64,000 nt of DNA from Arbacia lixula. Its lineage: Eukaryota > Echinodermata > Echinoidea > Arbacioida > Arbaciidae. The notes under the pieces were generated by a model. That model was not told the DNA's origin. It was given only the letters and a program-made list of their open reading frames with translations, and searched no databases. Location: the NCBI GenBank assembly GCA_963669155.1, contig OZ022587.1:15023223-15087222 (forward strand). Reading direction: 5' to 3'. Positions 56,301-64,000 of this stretch are shown one piece after another (position 1 is the first letter of the stretch; the number at the start of each line of letters is the position of its first letter). The position numbers were made by a program, and so were the translations under genes.

Positions 56301-59300
56301 TCACATGAAAGTAGAGGGTGAGAAACGAGAGGTGATAGTGGATGATGACGACTTCAAGAAGAGTGCTAAGTAAAATCACAAGTGGTTGGCAGCACATCAT
56401 CCATCACCAACTTCAACATCCACCTAAAGTGGCTTTTCGGAATTATTTTGAGTGATGGTCAGCATGGTTTGTAATTAAAGACAGCCCGTCCCTTTTTCAG
56501 ATCACCACAAAACCATCGAAACATTGGAAAAACATATAAAGAAGTGTTAGCAAGCTGTATATTCACAATTTGAAACTGATACGTAGTGTAACATTCAAAT
56601 AATGCACGTAAACAACGTCTGATTAATAGTCTTTACCTCAGGCTCTTGGTAGTTTGTGTTGACATTTCTGCTTTATTGATTAATCTATTTATTAAATTAT
56701 AAAACGCATTATTAAAAGAAATGTTCTATAGAATGAATCATCTCCAAAGTTTGGTAATTACTCATAAAATTAGGATTTCACACATGCATAATAACCACAT
56801 AGATACTGTAACAAAGACTAATACTTTTTTCGTAGTACGAAAAAAGTCGGTTTGAAATCTAACAGCTGAAATTTTTTACATATACAGAAAGCTTCAACAT
56901 GCTATATTCTTAGAAATGGTCTTGAATCACACTTTCTTCAATATACGATCATGATAGACGATTTCAAATTTTAAGCTTGCAAAAGGGACGGACAATCTTT
57001 AAATCTTACCAATAGGAATGGCAGATTCTTCTCTCAGCGCATCCTTCACTTCACTGGATATGCTGGGTCCTGTCGTCGACTGAACTGCACCCTAGTGGAG
57101 TGACAAAAATCGAGATAAAAGAAATGGAAAAAAATCTGATGGAAAGGTATGAAAAACACGAGGGAAAGATGGATAAAAGAAGGTGTCACTTACTTATGTC
57201 TGCATAGAACATTGTCCTCAAATTTTTGACATGGGATTATGTTGTATGTTTGTAATCTATTGTTGCCTTTCTTTGATATGTTCGTTTTAGTTTTGCAAGT
57301 AAACTATATCTACATGTATGTTTATAAATGTGAAATGGGATCATTCCTACAAGCCTGTGTGCCTTTTCCTGGTTCTACTGCTAAATTGTCAACATAAAAC
57401 ATAATGTAGTTTTGTATAATTTTGTTTTTTTAAAGTGGACAACAAATTGAGACTAAACATTTTTCTCAAAATGGTCGCAAAAACAATCCCATTTCGCATT
57501 TATAAACATAGATACAGTTTACTTACAAAACTTAACAAACATATCCCATCCCAGTGGCATATGACCATAGCTGTCGCCCCCCCCCCCCCCTCCCCGACGA
57601 AGCACTTACCTCAGCCATTCCTTGTCTCTTACTCTGAATCTTCCAGAACTCTCTAATCAGTGGCACGATGGACTCATTAAGGGTGGTGTCAGCGGTGGGA
57701 TTCCTCTGTTCAAATGCCTCCTGGAGTTGTTTGAGTTTGGCCATCACTTCTGGTTTGTTGCTCTGACCCATCTCCTAGAAAACAATTCAACATATTCCTT
57801 TTAGCCTCCTTCATCAATTAGGCATGTTTAGTAATGAATTTAATGGATGTAATGTATCATAAATAAACAAACATTGTGATAGTGTGGACTCAATTAGGAT
57901 GATGTTGGCAGTGGGTTTCTTCTGAACCTGGTAATCACTTCTTGCTCTTTGCTTTGGCCCACCTCCCAGAAAACAATCTCACACATCCCTTATAACCTCC
58001 TTTATCAATTGGGCATGTTTAATAATGAAGTTAATAGATATAATGTATCTAAAAATAGACCAACATTGTGATAGTGTGCACTTAAACAAGATGATGTTAG
58101 CGGTGGGATTCTTCTATACAAATGCCTCCTTGAGTTCTTTGAGTCTGCCCATCACTTCTGGCTCTTTTCTCTGATCCACCTTCTAGAAAAAAATTCAGCA
58201 CATCCCATGTAGGCCTTTCTTTCATTGGGCCCCTTTAGTAATGAAATAAATAAACGTAAAGTATCTTACATAGACAAATACTGTGATAGTGCAGACTTAA
58301 AAAGGATGGTGTCAGCGGTGGGAATTTTCTGTACAAACACATCCTAGGCCCTGTTGCATAAAACTTACTATTGAAGGTAACTTTGCCATTAATGGTAACT
58401 TCCATGGAAACCTCGATTTTGATTGGCTGTTGAGCCCTGTTACCATGGTAGTTGCCATCGATGGCAAAGTTACCATCAATGGTAAGTTTTATGAAACAGG
58501 GCCTTGGAGTTTTTTGAGTCTGGTCATCATTTCTGGCACTTTGCTATGGCCTCCCTCCTAGAAAACAATTCAACACATTCATTTTAGCCTCTTTCTTAAA
58601 TTGGGCACCTTTAGTAATGAAATTAATAAACGTAGCTAAATCTAAAAGTGGCATTGGTGGATTATTTCACCATTAAAACACACACATCCCATTGAGCATC
58701 ATTTTCTCTCGCACACAAAGAATTAAATAGACAAACATTGTGATAAAACTCAAACAGGGTCATGTTACTGTTAGGCTTCTTCGGTGCATACACCTCCTTG
58801 GCCCCATTGCATAAAACCTACCATTAATGGTAACTCTGTCATCAATGGTAACTACCAGTAATATCACTCAACAGCCACTCCAATTCAATGTTTCCATAGA
58901 ACTTGACATTGGATGCAAAGTTACCAACAATGGTAAGTTTTATGCAACAGGGCCCTGGAGTTCTCTGACTTTGGCAATCAGTTCTGGCCAGTAGAAATAC
59001 CTATTAATACCTAAGTATCAAATGTGAAGATGGGTTTAGTAATAGTCTTTGTTTAGTATGCGGTCTAAGTTGAACTACAGTCAAACCTGTCTTAGCGGCC
59101 ACCTGTCTATAGCAGCCAGCCTGTCTATAGTGGCCACTAAAATAATTCCCCCGGAGAGAGATCAGGTGTTAATGAACCTGTCTACAGCAGCCACCTGTCT
59201 ATAAAGGCCACAATTTTTGTTTCCCTTGGGTGGTCACTATAGACAGGTTTCGCTGTATCATTTTGAATACGGCCCTAATTGACTTATGGTTGTTACATTA

Positions 59301-59686
59301 GTAGAAATATGGGCCATATAGTGTCAAAATTGACTTATGCTTGTGACATTAGTAGAAATATGGGCCATATAGTGTCAAAATTGACTTATGGTTATGACAT
59401 AAGTAGAAATATGGGCTATGGTGTCGTTGGAGACATACCTGAAGGAGGGACAGGAGGAGAGCATCATTCTGGAAGATCCGCTCATCTCTAAGGAGCTCGC
59501 ATTCGGGACTGCCAGCCTCGGCGCTATCTTGATCCCCTGTGTGCGGAGCGGCAGACTGGGCGACCGCCCTCTGGAGTTCTCGCGAGGCAGCCAGCCGGCC
59601 CAGGCCAAAGCTGACGAGGTTTCTGGTCGAGTTTGCTTCATCTGCTACGGCGGCCGTTGCCACTTCTTGCATCTAGACATAGTATC

Positions 59687-59730
<44 letters not shown>

Positions 59731-62700
59731 AGACACATGTCAACCCACAAGGTCTTTTCTACCAGGGTGGTGTTTCACCAAGCTGTTCGTAAGTTACGAA
59801 CGACTTTACGAACGACTGGTGATCCCTTCTTGTGCTAAATGCGATACCACACTTTGTTCATTGAGAATCTGATTTTGCACATGAAGGGATCACCAGTCAT
59901 TCGTAAAGTTGTTCGTAGCTTACGAACAACTTGGTGAAACAACACCCAGATGCATCATGAATTATCAATGACAGTGTGATGGCAGTTGCTAGTGGATTGA
60001 CATGTGTTGTGCACGACAGCCATTCCTGCGTTCTGAATTGAATATCACCCAAATTTAAATTCAACCAAGTCAAAGCTGTCTAAAAGTGAACATCCCATTA
60101 AATATTCCAAAGATTATTTACAAGAAAGTTAATGAATAAAATGTCACAAAATCTACATCTACAATACTATTTGCATACGCTAATTTCATGATCTGTAATT
60201 TTCAGCATGATATATGTTGTAACTATTTGTAAGATTATTTTTCAAAAACATTATAAAGGTTTTCGTCAAGTAATAGTATAATCTGCTCAAATTGTCCTGC
60301 TCAAACAACCGTTTGTCTTCCAAATGGTCAAAAAGGGCATTGTGCTTCCCACCTGTAGGATCCAGATTCCATCCTTGGTCCAGAACCCCTTCTGCGGAGG
60401 ACTACCCATCATGCACCAGCTGTTGACGGTCAGCGCAGAGGTGACGGGAGAGAGGTCCATTTCCTGAAGCAGCTGGCCAGAAGCTGAGCTGTAGATTCTG
60501 TTGATTCAGAATAATGGGTCACCTCAACAAAAAAGCTGGTGACATTCTAGGCACATGAAAAAATATACACGGGGGCTTGGGGCGATTTTGCCCCCAAAAT
60601 GCTTAAAAGAGCCCTGGAAAATGTTAAAAGAGCCCCCCAAATTCCCATAGACACTATGTAAAATTGTAGCTTAATGGCCAATGTGCTCAAAAAGAAGCCC
60701 CGAAAATGTTTTTTTCCCGGCTAGGCATGCCTTGGCAAAACTCAATACAATACATAGATTTGCACTAGCTATTGATCATGCAGCCGAATAGAGTACCGAA
60801 GTGGTGTCGTCATATGAGCATGTCGTCAATTAAGAGAACTGGTTCTAAAAATCACTCCAATGAGGCTTGCCAGTCCGATATTGTCTAGCAGGCTAGTGTC
60901 GAGCACTCCCAATTAGAGTGCCCACTGTGATCACCGCTGCTTGCTCTACCCGCATTGTTTAGATCCCGTTGTCTTGACAATAATGCTTAAATCACGTCAC
61001 AATTTGGTACTCTATGGTATTCACCTGTGATTTATGCACTGGGTTACATTCAAGCTCGCCAACCAGAACATCAAGTCAGGTTTCAAGAATGCTTGATTGA
61101 TATTGGTCTAGGTAGTAAGCTGTGAAGACACATTAGTATGGGACCATTTATGAGCAGATTTCAGCTAGCGCGCTGCACTGACCATAGGGTATTTAAACCC
61201 CTACTTACTACAATTTTGTATCACACCTGACGAAGTGATGCAGCGGCGCACGAAACGTCGTGATCTTTTTGATTCCGTTTACCTTACATTGCAAGACAAA
61301 TGATTATCAGTAGCCATTAATCCGCACTGAGTAACATATTTAGCAATACCGATATTATTTTGATGCACGTCGGTGAGAAAGTCTCCAGCGAGCCTCTAAA
61401 AACTCCACTCATATACACCGAAATGACCGCAAAATCGCACTGTGTTTGGACAGCTGGGCTCTCTCCACACCCCTAGCAAGAGCAAACACGCATATAAAAG
61501 CCATACGAGCATTGTGATTACCGAATCACAAGCCTAAGCGTGATGCACAAGGCAAATGACAAGGCAAGACAAATGATTATCAGTAGCCATCAATCCGCAA
61601 TGAGTAACATATTTAGCAATACCGATATTATTTCAATGCACGTCGGTGAGAAAGTCTCCAGCGAGCCTCTAAAAACTCCACTCATATACACCGAAATGAC
61701 CGCAAAATCGCACTGTGTTTGGACAGCTGGGCTCTCTCCACACCCCTAGCAAGAGCAAACACGCATATAAAAGCCATACGAGCATTGTGATTACCGAATC
61801 ACAAGCCTAAGCGTGATGCACAAGGCGCAACATTTACGGCTATTTGTTGTGAAAACAATAACCTGCGAAAATATCTGCAACCCCTTCATTTGCGAAAAAA
61901 TCTGTATGTGAAAATATCTGTATGCGAAAATATAGGCTTATACAGTAAGTTGTATTCCAAATATACCTTATCTTGCTCTCGTTTGCACAAACTGCTCCTA
62001 GCACGAACCGGTGGACGAACCAGGCTGCAACTTCACTGGTCTCAACACCATCGAGATGGAAGCTTGTTTCTGCTTCACCTACAGACAAGATGGAATCATA
62101 CAGTCTTAGAGCAGAATGATTTCTGTCCTCTTAGATCTCAACATTATCATCAAGATGAAAGCTTGTTTCTGCTACTTCTACAAGCAAGATGGAACCGACC
62201 AGTCGATATCAAAATAGAGCAGAGTGATTTCTGTCCTCTTAGATCTCAACATTTTCCTCAAGATGGAAGTGTCTGTTTCTTCTATAAACAAGATAGAATT
62301 ATACAATCTACTTAAAAAAAAACAGAATGATCTCTTTCCCCTCTGATCTCAACATTATCATCAAGATGAAAGCTTGTTTCTGCTGCTTCCACAAACAAGA
62401 TGAACCAACCAGTCTATATTAAAATAGAGCAGAGTGATTTCTGCCCTCTTATATCTCAACATTTTACTCAAGATAGAAGTGTCTGTTTCTTCTACAAACA
62501 AGATAGAATCATACAGTCTATATCAAACTGGCAGATTGATTTATATTCTCTCAGATCTCAACATTATCATCAAGATGGAAGCTTGAGTCTGTTTCTTCTA
62601 CAAACAGGATGAAATCATACAATTTATAGAAAAGAAGCAGACCAATTTCTATCTTCTCTGATTCAGATTGACTGCTGCTCTGTGGGTTGTGTGTATATCA

Positions 62701-63760
62701 CTTGTACGAGCATGTATCAATGGTGCATAAAGACTTCACTGCACTTGGCAATGAACCATTTCAACTCGGTACATCAGTGTATACCTGTAAATAATAAGTA
62801 CTCTCAGCTTTCAACATGTTCATTAGCTACTTTTATATCCATACATTCATTATTGTAGTCTATATAGTTTAATAATGTTATATTGCGGACTCAATTTGGT
62901 TATTTCTTTCGGATTTTACAATATGCCATTTTATTCTACTCACTAACTTATTAGAAGTCTATAAACACACTCAAAATTATTATTATTGTTGCCATATTTC
63001 AGTGCAGTATTATGTGATTTGACATAAATAACAGTTTGTACTTTCATTATTGTGTTTTGATATTACAGGTATGCTTACTATTGTATTTTTAATCGAACCA
63101 TTGACATTTGTATTAACAGATGGAAAGTGATTGCAATAAATGGAATATGTATACATACATATACCTTCTTGTTGAGATACGGCATGCACCGTCCCATCAC
63201 TGGAGATTAGGAACAGCTGTCCACCCTTGGCTTCTATTGCCATGGCAACAAGGTTACCATAGGGATGCTTCCCAACCTATGCAAGAAAGAGAGAGACAAC
63301 ATCATGGGAACCAGAAAAAAAATAGCTAAACATGAATAAAAAGCAATCCCCTGCCTGAGCTGGTTGTCTGTCCCTTTAAAGACAGGGTGTTCCATTATCA
63401 AAAGTCAAGAAACTCAGCAAGAATCAGCGGAATACCATAAAAATGACCTGTATGCAATCTCAGTCATAGCTTTAGTTTGCAGGAAAAGTGAAAAACTATC
63501 CTTGTTTACATTTGAGATGCACCAACCATAGTCTACTTTTCTAATCTTGGTATTGCTGAAGGGACATGGATTTGAAATATTTTTTTTTTTTTACCTCACT
63601 CCAAATATGGACCAAACTGTCAGCATGGTTTGTGAAGTTGATGGGGAAAGAGGTGTCCCTCTGCACACACCCCTCTCCAAGAATGGAAGAGGCCAGCTCC
63701 AGGGACCTATCAGCAGGCTTGACATGTAGTTTGAAGTAGAGACCGTGTGGGCTGGGATGG
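49806..63760 (-). CDS. HPS6: HPS6-like BLOC-2 subunit (3' 14 exons, partial)
   Basis: Exons, 5' to 3': 63595-63760, 63165-63276, 61967-62078, 60353-60485, 59439-59672, 57610-57774, 57010-57091, 55105-55206, 53998-54155, 53090-53167, 52644-52744, 51323-51473, 50646-50743, 49806-49968. All are GT-AG and phase-consistent, giving 617 residues; the start lies beyond the window. Identification is by remembered similarity to vertebrate HPS6 in collinear order: a beta-propeller-like G.L.L...GTV block (exon 2), SGQLLQ..LS (exon 4), F...AL..LLQ (exon 5), helical repeats, and near the C-terminus LW..LPPS.S...LLQTL and LTTALLKEQL. HPS6 with HPS3 and HPS5 forms BLOC-2, which directs cargo to lysosome-related organelles such as pigment granules. 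The human gene is intronless in its coding part; this one is highly split. Least certain are the exon 4 and exon 13 acceptors. Confidence 0.7.
50008..50400 (-). repeat. GA/CT simple repeat before the last HPS6 exon
   Basis: Nearly 400 bp of GAGAGA/GATAGG on the plus strand, that is CT-rich in the HPS6 transcript, ends about 40 bp upstream of the last exon's acceptor. It mirrors the CT tract before EI24 exon 6. Frames across it are artefacts. Confidence 0.9.
50755..51190 (+). repeat. H-family dispersed repeat in HPS6 intron 12
   Basis: Related to 21500-22135. Its left end lies about 12 bp from the acceptor of the exon at 50646-50743, so the branch-point region of that exon may come from repeat sequence. 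Confidence 0.6.
51835..52050 (-). repeat. Partial duplicate of HPS6 exon 51323-51473, arm 1 of an inverted pair
   Basis: Includes a decayed copy of the exon's first 60 or so bases and acceptor, then about 130 bp of intron (ACATATAACAACATCACAAC ...). The same block lies inverted at 53670-53893. The copied reading frame resembles AHGSMRALQLLLGH but is degraded in this arm. Confidence 0.8.
52051..52643 (-). other. HPS6 intron 11, nothing recognised
   Basis: AT-rich intron between the inverted exon copy and the exon at 52644-52744. No gene seen. Confidence 0.45.
53170..53362 (-). repeat. Two extra copies of an HPS6 exon start/3' splice site
   Basis: The segment spanning the acceptor of exon 53090-53167 (plus strand GAAGAACCT ... 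GCCACC.. CAGGGAACGATAGAAAGAC) recurs near 53248-53285 and 53322-53352 as GAAGAACCTCAATAGCCACC and GAAGAACCTCAAGAGCCAAC, each followed by the same GGGGAAGAT.GAAAG intron bases. Confidence 0.75.
53670..53893 (+). repeat. Inverted partial duplicate of HPS6 exon 51323-51473, arm 2
   Basis: Reads on the plus strand as an acceptor (CTGACAG) followed by an open stretch equivalent to SDKAHGSMRALQLLLGHFL, then diverges. It is the inverse of 51835-52050, with about 1.6 kb between arms. In this orientation it cannot be spliced into HPS6. Confidence 0.8.
54156..55104 (-). other. HPS6 intron 8, with a partial B-family MITE
   Basis: Mostly unrecognised AT-rich sequence. A B-family right end (CTTCAGGGGGGACTTTCCCT) lies at about 54625-54716, and an imperfect inverted pair around GTCTTAAATTCATG / GCATGAATTTAAAACC at about 54740-54930. 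Confidence 0.5.
55272..55376. mobile_element. B-family MITE fragment
   Basis: Left end TTAAAGAGATAGTTCACCCT and about 100 bp only. It is cut by the element that starts at 55382. Confidence 0.55.
55382..56207. mobile_element. TIR element containing a LINE fragment
   Basis: GGGCCCTGTATTACAAAGAG at the left is mirrored by CTCTTTGTGATACAGGCCCC at the right. The subterminal regions share ATTGCAA, GATCAAT and similar blocks. The centre (55595-56095) is a separate retroelement fragment, probably captured by later insertion. Confidence 0.65.
55595..56095 (-). pseudogene. Non-LTR retrotransposon reverse-transcriptase relic (C-terminal part)
   Basis: Across at least two minus-strand frames with stops, the pattern typical of the C-terminal half of CR1/jockey-type reverse transcriptases is visible: LKWNEHVN, YTGYIRPFLEYCVPL, YSLESVQRRVCKIMLG, then LERLETRGEKLCIAFAKS and KDWLPRE. 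Frameshifts and stops make it inactive. Only the 3' part of the element is present. Confidence 0.7.
56208..57009 (-). other. HPS6 intron 7, nothing recognised
   Basis: AT-rich. Short frames are not supported by codon use or motifs. Confidence 0.45.
58347..58505. mobile_element. D-family palindromic MITE inside an exon-copy unit
   Basis: GGCCCTGTTGCATAAAACTT with an inverse end ATGAAACAGGGCC. Inserted after the TCCTAG that equals CTCCTGG in the real exon. Confidence 0.75.
58797..58956. mobile_element. D-family palindromic MITE inside the next exon-copy unit
   Basis: Same family and same position within the repeat unit as 58347-58505. Confidence 0.75.
59079..59257. mobile_element. E-family MITE
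   Basis: Second copy of the element at 45690-45871, with the same ends and internal AGCAGCCACCTGTCTATA block. Confidence 0.8.
59278..59420 (+). repeat. 58-bp minisatellite next to an HPS6 splice donor
   Basis: Nearly three units of TTGACTTATGGTTGTGACAT plus TAGTAGAAATATGGGCCATA end 19 bp from the donor of exon 59439-59672. The units are intronic only. Confidence 0.85.
59693..59727 (-). repeat. (GA)n tract upstream of an HPS6 acceptor
   Basis: About 35 bp of GAGAGA; in the transcript a CT tract about 20 bp before the acceptor of exon 59439-59672. This is the third exon in the window preceded by a simple pyrimidine repeat. Confidence 0.9.
59735..60125. mobile_element. A-family MITE, interrupted by another MITE
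   Basis: CATGTCAACCCACAAGGTCT at the left and CCATTAAATATTCCAAAGAT near the right match the other A copies. The element is split at 59766-59949. Confidence 0.7.
59766..59949. mobile_element. MITE of the CACCAAGCTGTT family, nested in an A-family MITE
   Basis: TGGTGTTTCACCAAGCTGTT at the left is mirrored by AACTTGGTGAAACAACACC at the right, about 185 bp. Removing it restores the A-family sequence. Confidence 0.8.
60560..61020. repeat. G-family dispersed repeat in HPS6 intron 3
   Basis: Related to 25745-26115. The two share GAGTACCGAAGTGGTGTCGT and GTGATC.CCGCTGCTTGCTCTACCCGC-like blocks in the same order. The segment 60126-60352 holds nothing recognised. Confidence 0.6.
61020..61290 (+). mobile_element. 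Probable Penelope-like element terminal fragment
   Basis: No protein part is present. The assignment rests on the hammerhead-like motif at 61220-61264 and the preceding GGGTATTTAAACCC ... TTTTGTATCACACCTGACG context, typical of the terminal repeats of Penelope-like retroelements. Confidence 0.35.
61220..61264 (+). ncRNA. Hammerhead ribozyme-like motif
   Basis: The conserved core parts occur in order: CTGACGA (61227-61233), GAAA (61252-61255) and a GTC cleavage triplet (61257-61259). Stem I can form perfectly between ATCAC (61220-61224) and GTGAT (61260-61264). Stem II can form between GTG (61235-61237) and CAC (61249-61251), with further GC pairs across an AGCG loop. Stem III is minimal, as in the hammerheads of Penelope-like retroelements, which are thought to act as dimers. 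Activity is not shown. Confidence 0.55.
61291..61826 (+). repeat. Recent 273-bp tandem duplication in HPS6 intron 3
   Basis: GCAAGACAAATGATTATCAG starts at 61291 and again at 61564. The units agree almost base for base over more than 250 bp, ending GCGTGATGCACAAGGC. No coding potential is convincing. Confidence 0.9.
62079..62645 (-). repeat. Tandem array of an HPS6 3' splice site and exon start
   Basis: Five units of about 106-110 bp lie upstream of exon 61967-62078 in transcript direction. Each copies the acceptor (minus-strand CATCTTG..TGTAG) and the first 35 or so exon bases (GCAGAAACAAGCTT.CATCTTGATG). Four of the five keep an AG at the splice position; the unit near 62397 has lost it. 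Added TAA or frameshifts follow within each copy. Confidence 0.85.
62646..63164 (-). other. HPS6 intron 2, remainder, nothing recognised
   Basis: AT-rich. No repeat or RNA identified. Confidence 0.45.
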
Positions 63761-63829
63761 CTGCAAAACAATCAAATGAATGCAAACTGTGTGATCCCTG
63801 AGCCTGACCTTTAACCTTTGACCTAGGGG

Positions 63830-64000
63830 TATTTCACCAAGCTGTTCTCAAACTACGAACGACTTTATGCATGACTGGTGATCCTTTCTTGTGCTAAATC
63901 AGAATCTCGGTGATTTTGAATCCCATCAGCTTAAGTTGAAATTTGACCTTAATAAATCAAAATTCTTGTTGTTAATAAGTATCTGAATACAAAGTTGATT
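63830..64000. mobile_element. MITE of the CACCAAGCTGTT family, cut by the window edge
   Basis: GTATTTCACCAAGCTGTTCT at the left, then ATTTTGAATCCCATCAGCTT and AAAATTCTTGTTGTTAATAA, as in 38872-39035. It lies in the intron upstream of the first visible HPS6 exon. Confidence 0.65.

Larger units (their letters stand above)
57775..58990 (-). repeat. Tandem decayed copies of HPS6 exon 57610-57774 and its acceptor
   Basis: Units of about 180-190 bp (without inserted MITEs) resemble the real exon start (plus strand GGTGTCAGCGGTGGGATTC ... TTTGAGT ... CCATCACTTCTGG ... CTAGAAAACAATTCA). Copies lie near 57890-57975, 58080-58195, 58295-58570 and 58745-58990. All carry indels and none can encode the full exon. 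The last two each have a D-family MITE at the same internal position, so the MITE was probably amplified with the unit. Confidence 0.8.

Overview
The window is nuclear DNA from an animal, most likely an echinoderm such as a sea urchin (inference). It is AT-rich, its genes are cut into short GT-AG exons, and it is crowded with small palindromic DNA transposons. It also carries a Gmr1-like LTR retrotransposon, a group described from deuterostomes including sea urchins and fish. No bacterial-style operons, CRISPR arrays, rRNA genes or intact tRNA genes were seen.

Layout. (1) 1-22.3 kb holds a tandem segmental duplication around C2H2 zinc-finger genes. The window opens in the last codons of one copy (1-72); the second copy is complete (12678-16119, two coding exons seen, 21 fingers). 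The flanks of the two genes match from 1 to about 10.4 kb and from 16.05 to about 22.3 kb. The first copy is interrupted by a 5.5-kb terminal-inverted-repeat (TIR) element (344-5886); the second copy preserves its empty site. (2) 24.75-41.37 kb, plus strand, is EI24 (autophagy/ER membrane protein) in seven coding exons. Intron 2 holds a young, complete Gmr1-like LTR retrotransposon (26498-33770) with an intact 1608-codon gag-pol frame on the minus strand. (3) 49.8-63.8 kb, minus strand, holds the last 14 coding exons (617 residues) of a gene I identify as HPS6, a BLOC-2 subunit needed for lysosome-related organelles. Its 5' part lies beyond the window. EI24 and HPS6 are convergent, about 8.4 kb apart, with a mosaic of small elements between them.

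The most unusual pattern is that exons or exon/intron junctions of both genes have seeded local tandem arrays. EI24 exon 3 has nine extra copies, the EI24 stop/3' UTR about seven copies, and the HPS6 last exon four extra copies. At least four other HPS6 exon edges are copied two to five times. Several copies keep open frames and splice sites. Three exons are also preceded by pyrimidine-rich simple repeats, two of them close to 400 bp long. Other points of interest are a hammerhead-ribozyme-like sequence (61220-61264), probably from a Penelope-like element, and ten copies of a 14-bp motif near the ends of the 5.5-kb element.

The EI24 and HPS6 gene models were assembled by hand from splice consensus, reading phase and remembered family similarity. 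Domain calls rest on recognisable motifs. No alignments or database searches were run.
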